Shown piece by piece: positions 26,602 through 35,027 of a DNA stretch of 41,411 bases; position 1 is the first letter of the stretch; each line of letters opens with the position of its first letter. The stretch covers positions 1-41,411 of the forward strand of contig JACPPM010000204.1 of NCBI GenBank assembly GCA_016191015.1, read 5' to 3'. Both the position numbers and the translations under genes were made by a program. Below the pieces are notes generated by a model, which worked only from the letters and a program-made list of their open reading frames with translations, was not told the DNA's origin and did not search any database. The DNA is from Acidobacteriota bacterium. GTDB taxonomy: Bacteria; Acidobacteriota; CAIWXX01.

Positions 26602-27570
26602 ATGGTCGAAGAGCTGAAGAGGGTATTGCGGCGGAACCTGGAGCAGGCCTTGCGGGTGTCGGACCTCGGCCAGGCCGATATCCTCCTGGAGCGGCTCAAG
26701 GCCGAGGATCCGCTGTCGGTCGAGACCCGGGGCCTGGAGCTCGATTTCCTGATTCATGCGCGTCGATTCGATGAGGCGCAATCGCTCTCGTCTCAGCTCC
26801 TGGAGCTATTCCCCGCTTCCCCCCGCATTCAGTATTTCGCGGGTCTGCTGGCCTGCCGGACGAAGAGGTACGCAGAGGGTGAGGTCCACCTGCGTGAGAG
26901 CGAGAGACTCCACGCCCATTGGCGGACACGTCTCTGGCTTGGCAAAGCTCTCACTCAGTTGGGCCGCTTCGACGAGGCCGAAGCCATTCTGTTGGGGCTC
27001 CTGCCACAGCATCCCAACTGCCGTACAGATCTCGCGTGGTTGTACGAAAGGAAGCAGGAAGGCAGCCGGGCGATGAAACTGCTGCAGGAGCATCTTCTGG
27101 CGAATCCGGACGACTCGTTCGCACAGTCGCAGCTTCGCCGACTGGAGGCGCGAGCTGTTTCGCCGGAGGAGCTCCGCGACGAGGTCGACACTCTGGCGGA
27201 GCTCGGCGAAGAAGTCGACCCTGACGTTCTCCCGGAATACATCGAAGTCCTCCTGCGCAGCGGTGACGCAGCCAGAGCCAGGAGTGTCGTCGGAGAGAGA
27301 CTACCCGCCCTCGGTCCGAAACACAGGACCCGTGTCGGCTGGGCGTGCTACAAGCTGCAGGCGTATGACATGGCGTTCGAGCTGTTTTGCGCGAGCTTCG
27401 CTGAGAACCGCGCGGACTTCAAGTTTCTTGCGGCGCTGGAATGTGCCGCGGATCGGTGCGGTCGAACGGGGGAGCTGCTGCGCCTCTACGCATCGCACGC
27501 CGTTAGCGAGAAACGTCTCTACGGCAGGATGAAGACGCTCAGCGCGAGATTGCAGGCTCGCCGCCAGTAG
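26602..27570 (+). CDS. cytoplasmic TPR-repeat protein
   Basis: 322 residues with no signal peptide or membrane helix. Helical TPR-type repeats run through the whole chain (for example RRFDEAQSLSSQLLELFPAS, then RRYAEGEVHL-like and LGRFDEAEAILLGLLPQHPN), with a less regular second half. Good ribosome-binding site GAGGAG 6 bases before the ATG at 26602. Transcribed divergently from the ATPase-PglZ gene across 157 bases, so they may share regulation, and the protein could be an adaptor for it; this is only positional inference. Function is otherwise unknown. Confidence 0.75.
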   Translation: MVEELKRVLRRNLEQALRVSDLGQADILLERLKAEDPLSVETRGLELDFLIHARRFDEAQSLSSQLLELFPASPRIQYFAGLLACRTKRYAEGEVHLRESERLHAHWRTRLWLGKALTQLGRFDEAEAILLGLLPQHPNCRTDLAWLYERKQEGSRAMKLLQEHLLANPDDSFAQSQLRRLEARAVSPEELRDEVDTLAELGEEVDPDVLPEYIEVLLRSGDAARARSVVGERLPALGPKHRTRVGWACYKLQAYDMAFELFCASFAENRADFKFLAALECAADRCGRTGELLRLYASHAVSEKRLYGRMKTLSARLQARRQ

Positions 27571-27576
27571 CGGCCC

Positions 27577-27590
27577 GCGGGCGCGCCCGC
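27577..27590. terminator. 14-bp GC palindrome between convergent genes
   Basis: GCGGGCGCGCCCGC is a perfect palindrome centred in the 25-base gap between the convergent TPR and permease genes. It is symmetrical and therefore could act in both directions, but no T-run follows on either side. Confidence 0.3.
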
Positions 27591-27595
27591 CGTCT

Positions 27596-28909
27596 TCACC
27601 GCACTCTCCGGAGAAGAACGCCGGCCGCGATCCAGGAGAGGAGGGCAATCCACTCGTGGAGAGTGAAGTGGCCCGGCACGGCAGGTGTTACTTTCAGCGC
27701 GATCAGGGCGAGGGCCACGACGATCCCGGTTGCCGCGACAACCCGCTGCCGGGGTGCGTGATCGATCCACATACTCGCCGCGCAGGTGGCCAGCCAGCCA
27801 ATTGCTGAAGCCATCGAACCGACTTCGATGATCGGAATGAGGATTGCATCGCCGAAGAGCACTGCGACGGCGGTACCGGCGCCGATGGCAATGACGGCGA
27901 CGGAGGGCGTTTGGTACCTCTCGTGGACCCGTCCGGCACGCGCATCGATCAACTCACGGCGCCCCATCGCAAACAGCAACCGGGTGGCGGCCAGGAAGTT
28001 GCCGTTGAAAACTTTGAGCAGGGACAGAAGGGCGGCTGCGAGGATGATGGTGACAATCCATCGCTGTCCCAGAGCCTGCTCGAAGGCGAAGGCCGTTGCG
28101 AATCTCTGCTTGACCAGCGTTTGCCAGGGATGCACGTAGGCGACGATGGCAATGGCCGACGTGTAAAAGAGGATGCCGACGACGATGGAGGCGAGGATCG
28201 CGCCAAAGAATCCACTGCTCTTGAAATCCGGATTCGCTTCTTCGGCGCACTTGGGCACCGACTCGAAGCCCACCATGAAATACGGAACGATCTGGAGAAT
28301 GAGAAAAAGCGAAATCCACCCGCTGCCGTGAGCGAACAGCGGCTCGAAATTGCCTACCGATCCATGCGACAGCCCGCTCGTGGTGAAGACGACGAACAGC
28401 GCAATGAGCCCGAATGTCGTCCAATTCTGGAAGGTCGCGCTCACCCGGACTCCGCGGTAGTTGAGGAGTGTGATGATGGCGGTCAGGGAGAGTCCCAGAA
28501 CCAGATGAGGCAGATAGACCGGGCGGCCGGCTACGCTGTAAATCTGGTGGCTGTTGAGCGCCGGAAAGATGTAGGCCATGATCTTCCCGACTGCGATGGC
28601 CTCCCAAGGGCAGACAATCCAGTAGGCCAGCATCATCATCCAGCCGGTGCCGAAGCTCACCGACTGCGGGAACACGCGCGCCGTGTAGGCAATCTCGCTA
28701 GCCGCGTCGGGCATGATCGTGACGAGACGCCCGTAGACGTAGCCGATCGGCAGGAGCACGACGCCGCAGACAGCAAAGCCCAGAATCGCGCCCAGAGGAC
28801 CGCCTCGTCCGAGCCAGTCATCCATGACAACGAGCCATCCGACTCCGACCATGCTGCCAAAGGCCAGAGTAAAATAGTCAAGAGTGCGCAGCTTTCGAGC
28901 CAGTTGCAT
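27596..28909 (-). CDS. APC-superfamily amino acid/polyamine permease
   Basis: 437 residues with about twelve membrane helices. The N-terminus LRTLDYFTLAFGSMVGVGWL carries the G-S-M-V-G-x-G unwound helix-1 motif of the APC family. Helix 6 region FMVGFESVPKCAEEANPDFK contains the conserved F-E-S/P..AEE signature of amino acid transporters. The ATG at 28909 begins a normal short cytoplasmic lead; the frame remains open to 29065 but that part is repeat-derived. Substrate cannot be told from the sequence. It stands alone, converging with the TPR gene and preceded by a repeat-rich spacer of 552 bases. Confidence 0.88.
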   Translation of the reverse strand: MQLARKLRTLDYFTLAFGSMVGVGWLVVMDDWLGRGGPLGAILGFAVCGVVLLPIGYVYGRLVTIMPDAASEIAYTARVFPQSVSFGTGWMMMLAYWIVCPWEAIAVGKIMAYIFPALNSHQIYSVAGRPVYLPHLVLGLSLTAIITLLNYRGVRVSATFQNWTTFGLIALFVVFTTSGLSHGSVGNFEPLFAHGSGWISLFLILQIVPYFMVGFESVPKCAEEANPDFKSSGFFGAILASIVVGILFYTSAIAIVAYVHPWQTLVKQRFATAFAFEQALGQRWIVTIILAAALLSLLKVFNGNFLAATRLLFAMGRRELIDARAGRVHERYQTPSVAVIAIGAGTAVAVLFGDAILIPIIEVGSMASAIGWLATCAASMWIDHAPRQRVVAATGIVVALALIALKVTPAVPGHFTLHEWIALLSWIAAGVLLRRVR

Positions 28910-29011
28910 TCGCGAATCGTAAGCGGCGGCCAAGAGACTGTCAATCCGGCCTGGCCTCGCCCCGGGGCTGCGGCAAAGTCGAGTCGCCGATTCGGGCGAG
29001 GCCTTTCCGTG

Positions 29012-29055
29012 CGAAACCGCAGATGGCACAGATTTCCGCGCAGAATACGCAGATT
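29012..29055 (+). repeat. CGCAGATT-type dispersed repeat, copy A
   Basis: GAAACCGCAGATGGCACAGA, then TTTCCGCGCAGAATACGCAG, then ATT. This is an internally repetitive sequence (CGCAGAT / GCACAGAT / CGCAGAT) related to copies B (29137-29168, inverted) and C (31066-31102). No coding capacity is evident. Confidence 0.6.
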
Positions 29056-29136
29056 CTTCCAGCATTCAACCGACGAGCAACTTCCTTCTCACTCTCGGCT
29101 CGGCGCGAAGCAATCTGCGACATCTGCGAGTCAATC

Positions 29137-29168
29137 GGTGGAATCTGCGGTTTCCGGGACCTTGCCGT
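29137..29168 (-). repeat. CGCAGATT-type dispersed repeat, copy B (inverted)
   Basis: On the minus strand this reads CGGCAAGGTCCCGGAAACCG, then CAGATTCCACCG. It matches copy C at 31066-31102 with three differences over 32 bases. The two copies lie in opposite orientation on either side of the HD-GYP gene. Confidence 0.7.
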
Positions 29169-29194
29169 AGCCTTGGGCCTCGCCCAGATCGGGC

Positions 29195-29244
29195 GATAAG
29201 TGGGCATCTCCTTCGTCGCCTTCGTCGCTGCGGTGCTCAAAGGG
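29195..29244 (+). repeat. CTTCGTCGCC-type repeat, intergenic copy
   Basis: GATAAGTGGGCATCTCCTTC, then GTCGCCTTCGTCGCTGCGG, then TGCTCAAAGGGCG. The first 39 bases match 36281-36319, inside the radical SAM gene, at 36 positions. Here it is in the permease/HD-GYP spacer and codes for nothing recognisable. Confidence 0.75.
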
Positions 29245-29250
29245 CGAGAT

Positions 29251-29380
29251 ACTCGTAGAGACTCTTTGAGACTCGTAGAGACTTCGCAGCGATCGGTGCA
29301 GCCCTGGTTCCACAGCTGGACATTGTTCCTCTCGGCAGTCTCTACCAGTCTCCACAGGTCTCAACCAGTGTCTACGAGAT
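29251..29380. repeat. GTAGAGACT direct and inverted repeats
   Basis: ACTCGTAGAGACT occurs at 29251-29263 and 29271-29283. Related inverted forms follow (GTCTCTACCAGTCTCC near 29338, AGTGTCTACGAGAT near 29367). The whole spacer 28910-29461 (552 bases) holds these repeats, copies A and B and the 29195 repeat, and no gene I can support. Confidence 0.65.
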
Positions 29381-29461
29381 TCGGGCACCTACCCCCTTCT
29401 CGCCGGCCTGCGCTCGGATCGGCGGGGCGGCACGTGTGCTACGTCGCCCGCCTGGTCAGGT

Positions 29462-30982
29462 TCAGCTTCGCTCGCGTCTTCCAGGGCTCCCGAAGCCCTC
29501 GAAGATCGCGAGCATCCGATCGCGGTCGTCGAGGAACGCCTCGAGGATGCGCGCGTCGAAGTGCGCCGGAGAGAGCCGATCGTCCCCGCGCCGCATCACA
29601 TCGAGTGCCTCGTCGTGCGTGAAGGGCCGCTTGTACGCACGCGTCGTTCTCAGCGCGTCGTAGACATCGATCACCCGGACAACGCGCGCCTCGAACGGTA
29701 TTTCCTCGCCGCGGAGGCCGGACGGGTAGCCTGTCCCGTCGTGGTTCTCATGATGCGACAAGGCAATGTTGCGGGCAACGGCGAGCTGAGGAGAACCGCC
29801 GAGGATGTGAGCACCATTGGTCGTGTGTGTCTGCATGATGGCGATCTCCTGCTCGCTCAACGGACCCGGCTTCCGGATGATGTCGACCGGGATCGTGATC
29901 TTGCCCACATCGTGCATTTGTGAGCACTTCGAGAGCCATCGCGCGAAGCGTTCGTCGGTGCCGAGCTGCGCGGCGATTCTGGCGGCATAGGAACCGATCC
30001 GGCGAATGTGGTTGGCCGTCTCGCCATCGTAGATCTCGGCGGCGAGGGCCAGCGCCTCCATCGTGTACGAAAACGCCTTCTCGACCTGGCGAGTCTCCAG
30101 ACGGATGCGTTCGAAGACGGTCCAGTGGCGCATCATGGCGCGGAGGAGTGGGAGCTCGAAAAGACCGACCTCCCATGGGTATCCGGCTGCGAAAACAGAA
30201 TGGCTGCCCGAGATGATCGCGACGAAATTACCGAGACGAAGGCTGTGCGGCAGATGGAGCAGGTTCCGAATCTCGTCGGCCGGCGCCGCTTTGCTCAGGT
30301 ACTGCCCTTCCCCCCTCTCAAACGGCTTCAGCACCTGCGCGAGGGCTCCGGGTGGAATCTCTACAAACTGCTGCTGCCAGTGCTCCTGTTCGTAGTAGCA
30401 GAGCACTCCCCAGACGATCCCCCTGACCTCGATCCCACCCCAGATGAGGGCCGGGTGGTTGGGAAGTCCGGCCTCGGGCCCCAGCACCTGGCGGGCCATC
30501 GTCGACGCCACATCCTTCGCCCGGAGGTCAGCTACGATACGTCCCGCAAAGCTCTCCGCGAACGTTCCGAGCTTGTCCATTTCGAAATAGCTCATCAGGA
30601 GTCGATCGCTGAGGTGCTTGGCGCGGAGCAACGCGCGCACACGGGCGAGCAGCTCCTCGCGGTGGATCGGCTTGCTCAGGAAATCCTCCGCGCCGGCGTC
30701 GAGACATCTGATGCGATCGTGCGTCGTTCCATTCGATCCCATCACCACGATCGGAATCCGGGCCATGGCTTCATTGCTCTGTATCGACTGGCAAAAATCC
30801 AGAGCGCCACGCCCGGGGATCTGCATGTCCAGAAGGATCAGCGCGGGCGGCGTAGCCTCGATCTCCTCCAACGCGTTCTCGGCGCTCACGGCCCGAACCG
30901 GAGCGTACCCCGCGGCGCTCAACCAGCCCGAGACGGCGTCACCCGTTTCGGGCTCGCTGTCAGCCACGAGGATACGGTCCAT
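29462..30982 (-). CDS. receiver-HD-GYP response regulator (probable c-di-GMP phosphodiesterase)
   Basis: 506 residues. Receiver domain 1-120 with phospho-accepting D52 (LILLDMQIP) and K104 (FLSKP). A middle region (about 125-320) is not recognised and may be a sensory or GAF-like fold. The HD-GYP domain fills the C-terminus: HD pair in CSQMHDVGKI (about 357), HHENHDGTGYPSGL (about 410-420) and DVYDALRTTRAYK. HD-GYP enzymes hydrolyse cyclic di-GMP using two or three metal ions, and the metal ligands visible here are intact. No kinase gene is adjacent. Start ATG at 30982. It is soluble and cytoplasmic and probably affects motility or surface glycan functions. Confidence 0.93.
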   Translation of the reverse strand: MDRILVADSEPETGDAVSGWLSAAGYAPVRAVSAENALEEIEATPPALILLDMQIPGRGALDFCQSIQSNEAMARIPIVVMGSNGTTHDRIRCLDAGAEDFLSKPIHREELLARVRALLRAKHLSDRLLMSYFEMDKLGTFAESFAGRIVADLRAKDVASTMARQVLGPEAGLPNHPALIWGGIEVRGIVWGVLCYYEQEHWQQQFVEIPPGALAQVLKPFERGEGQYLSKAAPADEIRNLLHLPHSLRLGNFVAIISGSHSVFAAGYPWEVGLFELPLLRAMMRHWTVFERIRLETRQVEKAFSYTMEALALAAEIYDGETANHIRRIGSYAARIAAQLGTDERFARWLSKCSQMHDVGKITIPVDIIRKPGPLSEQEIAIMQTHTTNGAHILGGSPQLAVARNIALSHHENHDGTGYPSGLRGEEIPFEARVVRVIDVYDALRTTRAYKRPFTHDEALDVMRRGDDRLSPAHFDARILEAFLDDRDRMLAIFEGFGSPGRRERS

Positions 30983-31065
30983 CCGAAGCGCCCCCTCCGA
31001 CGTGCTTCCCGATCGCGCACCAGTATACCAGATGTTCAGCCTGGTGCCGTTTCCCGGTCAAGGCA

Positions 31066-31102
31066 ACGGCAAAGTCCCGGAAACCGCAGATTTCACAGAT
31101 TC
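31066..31102 (+). repeat. CGCAGATT-type dispersed repeat, copy C
   Basis: ACGGCAAAGTCCCGGAAACC, then GCAGATTTCACAGATTC. It is the inverted match of copy B. It lies in the 140-base spacer between the HD-GYP start and the end of the glycan operon, 20 bases after the operon's last stop codon as transcribed. Confidence 0.7.
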
Positions 31103-31122
31103 CCCTCCGCAGCCGGAAAAAA

Positions 31123-32100
31123 TCACACGACGATGACCTGCACGGTCTCGAAGGTCTCATCTGCCCACCTGCCCTTGTATGGGACCTCCATTCCCAGATC
31201 GTAGACAGCGACCCCCTCCTCGCACAGCATCCGCAGCATCTCCACCTGGAGGGCACTCCCGAGCGACAGCTTGGAGAATCGTTGATCGAAGCTCATTTGG
31301 AGCCCACGATAGACGCCGAAGTGAACGGCACCGAAAACGTAGCCGGCGTCACGGTCGTCGAGCCGGGCAAAGGTAATCCGAGCGAGATCATGCGGCCAGA
31401 GCCGGAGTAACATCTGCCGGTAGAACTCGCTCATCGATGCCTCACACAACCCCGTCCCGGCCTCTCCTTTCCAGCTTCGAGCCTCGACTGCGAGCATCCG
31501 GGCATGAAGTGCCGCGGCCTCTGACTCCGACCGGATTCGCGTGATCCGTTCCACCTGCAGTCCGGCGTCCATCACCAGTCGCCGGCACCTCCGGAGGTTG
31601 GCGCGGAACTTGCGCGATCTCCGGCGCATGAAGCCGTCGATCCCTCCTTCCAGACTCGCCCGGTACCTTATCATCGAGGCCCCGCGGAGGAGGCGCGAGC
31701 CGCGCGACAATACCTCCACCAGGGCCATGAACATCCGTCCGCCCGGCCGCAGACCACTCAGTAGCAACGCCGGCCGTGCCGCTCCCGCCTCGCCGACCTC
31801 TCGCGCGAAATCGCGAGCAAGCGCTGCGGCATCCGAGTAGACGAATGGCGAAGCGAATCCCCAGTTGACCTCCAGCGGCTCCAGGAAGGCCCTCCCCTGG
31901 TAAACAGTGCACGCCAGAAGGCAATAACCCGCATCTGAGCGCCGCAGCCATGGGCTGCGACGAGGCGCGAATGCGAAGTGAGCGGGAACGGTCCAGTAGG
32001 TCGATGAGCAGAAAGAGTCGACGTCATCGTGCCCCGCCAACAGCTCGTCCACGGCGGCGGCATCGGCCTCAAGTTCCCCCAGGCTGAGCGTGTGCATCAT
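31123..32100 (-). CDS. FemAB/GNAT-like acyltransferase
   Basis: 325 residues from the ATG at 32100 (the next codon is also ATG). It resembles the GNAT-fold proteins of the FemAB/BioF2 type: an N-terminal half with WTVPAHFAFAPRR and an Arg-rich FMRRRSRKFRANLRR region, then a C-terminal acyltransferase half with AVHFGVYRGLQMSFD, LSLGSALQVEMLRML and VYDLGMEVPYKGRWA. Family members move acyl or aminoacyl groups onto sugars, lipids or peptides. It is the last gene of the glycan series, 120 bases after rfbC, so modification of a glycan sugar is likely. Donor and acceptor are unknown. Confidence 0.75.
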   Translation of the reverse strand: MMHTLSLGELEADAAAVDELLAGHDDVDSFCSSTYWTVPAHFAFAPRRSPWLRRSDAGYCLLACTVYQGRAFLEPLEVNWGFASPFVYSDAAALARDFAREVGEAGAARPALLLSGLRPGGRMFMALVEVLSRGSRLLRGASMIRYRASLEGGIDGFMRRRSRKFRANLRRCRRLVMDAGLQVERITRIRSESEAAALHARMLAVEARSWKGEAGTGLCEASMSEFYRQMLLRLWPHDLARITFARLDDRDAGYVFGAVHFGVYRGLQMSFDQRFSKLSLGSALQVEMLRMLCEEGVAVYDLGMEVPYKGRWADETFETVQVIVV

Positions 32101-32220
32101 TCGCGTCGACGCGTGAGACCAGAGTATGCCGCCGCGCAACGCTCTTTGGCAAGCCCCGCAAGATCGATCTCGCAACGCCGCAGTGATCTGGGGCGCGGCC
32201 GCCGAAGCCGGAGCGCGCCG

Positions 32221-32775
32221 CTAGATTGTGAATGCCGGGTTTGCGAGGTACTGCTTCAACGACATCCCGCGCCGGTCTCGCGCGGAGATGATCGGATCAG
32301 AGACCGGCCAGGTGACTCCTACGTCCGGATCGTCGTAGGCGATCGTCCCTTCTGCCGCGGGAGTGTAGTAGGCGGTGCACTTGTATTGAACATCGGCCCG
32401 ATCCGAGAGCACGAGAAACGCGTGGCCGAAACCCGCGGGCACGATGAGCTGTTTCATGTTTTCGGCAGATAGCTCGATGCCAATCCATTTGGCGAAGTGC
32501 GGCGAGCCGACTCGTAGATCAACGACCACATCCAGGATCCGTCCGGACGTGCATCGGACAAGCTTGCTCATCGGCGCGTCCATCCCCTGATAGTGGATGC
32601 CACGCAGAACTTTGGCTTGGGACTGTGAATGGTTGTCCTGGACGAAATCGTAGTCCAGACCGTGGTCTGCGAAGCGCTGCCTGTGGTAGCTTTCGATGAA
32701 GAACCCACGTTCGTCGCGGACGTAATCCGTCTGGATGATCACCACTCCGGGCAGATCAGTCGGCAGCAGACGCAT
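32221..32775 (-). CDS. rfbC: dTDP-4-dehydrorhamnose 3,5-epimerase
   Basis: 184 residues from the ATG at 32775; a GTG two codons earlier with GAGGG upstream is equally possible. The cupin-fold RmlC signature is intact: ERGFFIESYH, DNHSQSQAKVLRGIHYQ (catalytic His), DVVVDLRVGSPHFAKW, LIVPAGFGHAFLVLSD (second His) and YKCTAYYTPAAEG. It converts dTDP-4-keto-6-deoxyglucose to the L-lyxo keto sugar on the way to dTDP-L-rhamnose. rfbA, rfbB and rfbD are not in this window and must be elsewhere, or the enzyme serves another deoxysugar. It is the seventh gene of the glycan series, 94 bases after the GT2-TPR gene. Confidence 0.95.
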   Translation of the reverse strand: MRLLPTDLPGVVIIQTDYVRDERGFFIESYHRQRFADHGLDYDFVQDNHSQSQAKVLRGIHYQGMDAPMSKLVRCTSGRILDVVVDLRVGSPHFAKWIGIELSAENMKQLIVPAGFGHAFLVLSDRADVQYKCTAYYTPAAEGTIAYDDPDVGVTWPVSDPIISARDRRGMSLKQYLANPAFTI

Positions 32776-32869
32776 TTCCACAAATCCCTCGCGTTCGCTA
32801 TCCTATCTCAACAGACTCCGGGCACTCACAACAGTCGACCATTCTACCATCCAGCCATCGCCGTTCGTT

Positions 32870-34024
32870 TCAAGGCGGCGGCAAGGCTTCTCGCAGGATG
32901 CGCTCTGTGATCGCAAGGGCCTGGGGGCATCCGGGATCAAGAAGAGCAAGATTAATGTTTGGATCACGGTATCCGGGCCGCAATGAGCGCGCCTGCTCGA
33001 ACGCTTGGCGCGCTGCCTCCAGCCGTCCACAGTGAGCCAACGCGACGCCGAAGTTATTCCAGAGCTCCGCGGCCACACCGTGCATTCTGCAACCCTGCTC
33101 CAGGACCGAGAGTGCGTCCGCCGTTCTCCCCCGCATCAGGTCCCATGTCCCGAGAAGGAAGAACCGTGAAGTCCCTGCGGGATCCAGCCGTTCGAGCTCA
33201 GTGAGGGCGCCAAGAAAAAGAGTTTCGCTCCTCACCTTGAATGCGTGATTGGCCATGGCGAGCGCGCGCGACGCGGCGGAATCCGGGTACAGTCTCTCGA
33301 ATGCGGCACGGACGCAGTCGATCGGCCAGCGCTCCAGGATCATGCGCTCCGCTGTGAGATGTGCCGCCAGATCGCTGCTTGTATTCTCGTCATGACGACG
33401 AACATGAGCCTCCACACTCGCGAGGTAGCTCCAGCTTCCGTGATGGGCGATCCGCAACCAGAGGTCGTAGTCCTCGGCGTGCGCTAACCCGGAATCGAAT
33501 CCATTCAACTTCATCAGCAGGTCACGTCGCGCGAGCACAGTGGGAGTCGCGATTTGGTTGCGAACGAGGAGACCGCCCATTGCCCGGGCTCCTTCGAAGC
33601 CGTTCCATGTCCAGTCTGACACGCCGAGGGGGATGCCGGCCGCGTCGACCCATCTCGCCGTGCCGGCCACCGCGCCGGCCCCGCTCCGTTCCAACTCCGC
33701 GATGCATCGTGCCAGATGACCCGGAGTATGGAGATCGTCGGCATCGAGGAAGGCGACGAACGGTGCCCGTGTCGCCCAAATCCCCTGGTTGCGCGCCACT
33801 GAGGGACCCGCTTGGCGACCAGTCGAGAGGTATTTGATCGGGAATCCCCCCGGCCGCGTGCGCCCCAGAGGCGGGCCGTCTTCGATGAGGAGGATTTCCA
33901 TCCGCATCGAGTAATCCAGTGAGGCGAGAGCCGCATCCAGAAACGGCGCCTCCCCAATCACCGGTACGACAACGGCGACGTCAGGGAGAGTCTGCCCCTC
34001 AGGTTCTGAAGAAAAAGTTACCAT
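32870..34024 (-). CDS. family-2 glycosyltransferase with a C-terminal TPR tail
   Basis: 384 residues. GT-A fold N-terminus: VAVVVPVIGEAPFLDAALAS, IEDGPPL, QAGPSVARNQGIWATRAP and the DADD motif FLDADDLHTPG; the later AEDYDLWLRIA is the usual family-2 acceptor-side motif. From about 265 onward it becomes TPR-like (FFLLGTWDLMRGRTADALSV, ELWNNFGVALAHCGRLEAAR, QAFEQARSLRPG), perhaps a protein-interaction tail. Its first 26 bases overlap the end of the preceding GT2 gene. Soluble, probably acting at the membrane face on a glycan or a glycosylated protein; the sugar is unknown. Confidence 0.88.
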   Translation of the reverse strand: MVTFSSEPEGQTLPDVAVVVPVIGEAPFLDAALASLDYSMRMEILLIEDGPPLGRTRPGGFPIKYLSTGRQAGPSVARNQGIWATRAPFVAFLDADDLHTPGHLARCIAELERSGAGAVAGTARWVDAAGIPLGVSDWTWNGFEGARAMGGLLVRNQIATPTVLARRDLLMKLNGFDSGLAHAEDYDLWLRIAHHGSWSYLASVEAHVRRHDENTSSDLAAHLTAERMILERWPIDCVRAAFERLYPDSAASRALAMANHAFKVRSETLFLGALTELERLDPAGTSRFFLLGTWDLMRGRTADALSVLEQGCRMHGVAAELWNNFGVALAHCGRLEAARQAFEQARSLRPGYRDPNINLALLDPGCPQALAITERILREALPPP

Positions 34025-35027
34025 CTGAGCTCCATCCCGTCATGCCCATGCGATGCAGGAATTCCCGGACGCATGGCATCAAAGAGAAATCGGTTACGAT
34101 GAGGATGTCCCACTCCCCGACGTCCGTCCCTGGAAAGGCTTGGGTATCTCGCAGACGAATCTCCGATTCAAGTCCCTGAGGAGTCTGCGCGAGGACCAGG
34201 CCGAAGTCCGTGGCGGCTTCTTGATAGAGCTCAGCGCCGAGCCCTTCACCGAGGATAACGGCTCGCGCCGCCCCGGGCAGATCCGGCTTCGTCCGTCGCA
34301 CATAGTCCAGCTTGGAGCGGATGGCGCGGCGGATTTGCTCGACCCGTCGTCCCTCGCTCACCCGAGTCTCATGAATGCGGTAGATGTAGAGTCGCTCCGC
34401 CAATCGCGCGAACCGGTGGGCCGGAAGCAGGCGCAGCCACAGATCGTAGTCCTCTGCCCACTGATACTCCGGGCGGTATCCGTGTGCTTCTGTCATAACC
34501 CGTGTTCTGGCCAGAATGCTGCCGTGGACGAAGCAGCAGGTCAGGGCGAGGAGATCGCGGATCTGGGCGGGCGTCCGCGCGACATCGTGCTGGTCGCGAA
34601 CGGCACGGGTCCAGGGCGTCTCGACCGATGAGCCCGTCGCATCGATGAACTCGACGCAAGTGGCCACGATATCGACATCCGGATTCGATCGAAGGTGCCC
34701 AACCTGCTGCGCCAACCGATCCACATGGGAAAGATCGTCCGCGTCCTGACGAGCGAGGAGCTCGCCGCGGGCTTCGAGGAGCCCGCGATTGAGAGCACTG
34801 ACGATCCCCTGCCGGCTGGTCTCGATGTGGCGGATCCTGGAGTCGCCGAGCGACCGCACGTACTTGGCCGATCCGTCGTCACTTCCGTCGTCAATGACGA
34901 CGACCTCGAGGTCCGCGTATGTCTGCCGGAGGATGCTCTCGAGCGCCAGAGGCAGATAGGGCATCCCGTTGCGCACCGGCAAGACGACACTGACGAGCCC
35001 CTCGGTCAGATCAGAAGTAGCGCACAT
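33999..35027 (-). CDS. family-2 glycosyltransferase
   Basis: 342 residues from the ATG at 35027, chosen because it lies just before the first GT-A strand; the frame stays open upstream only inside the radical SAM gene. Motifs: VSVVLPVRNGMPYLPLALES, VVIDDGSDDGSAKYV, GIVSALNRGLLEARGELLAR, QDADDLS and WAEDYDLWLRLL. After about residue 250 the C-terminal part is not recognised. It overlaps the radical SAM gene by 17 bases upstream and the GT2-TPR gene by 26 downstream, so translation is coupled. It transfers a sugar from a nucleotide sugar within the glycan pathway; specificity is unknown. Confidence 0.9.
   Translation of the reverse strand: MCATSDLTEGLVSVVLPVRNGMPYLPLALESILRQTYADLEVVVIDDGSDDGSAKYVRSLGDSRIRHIETSRQGIVSALNRGLLEARGELLARQDADDLSHVDRLAQQVGHLRSNPDVDIVATCVEFIDATGSSVETPWTRAVRDQHDVARTPAQIRDLLALTCCFVHGSILARTRVMTEAHGYRPEYQWAEDYDLWLRLLPAHRFARLAERLYIYRIHETRVSEGRRVEQIRRAIRSKLDYVRRTKPDLPGAARAVILGEGLGAELYQEAATDFGLVLAQTPQGLESEIRLRDTQAFPGTDVGEWDILIVTDFSLMPCVREFLHRMGMTGWSSDGNFFFRT

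Noticed and set aside
27911-31204. Long plus-strand frames 27911-29170 and 30008-31204
   Set aside because: They are antisense to the permease and HD-GYP genes and run into repeat DNA; no domain or start signal is visible.
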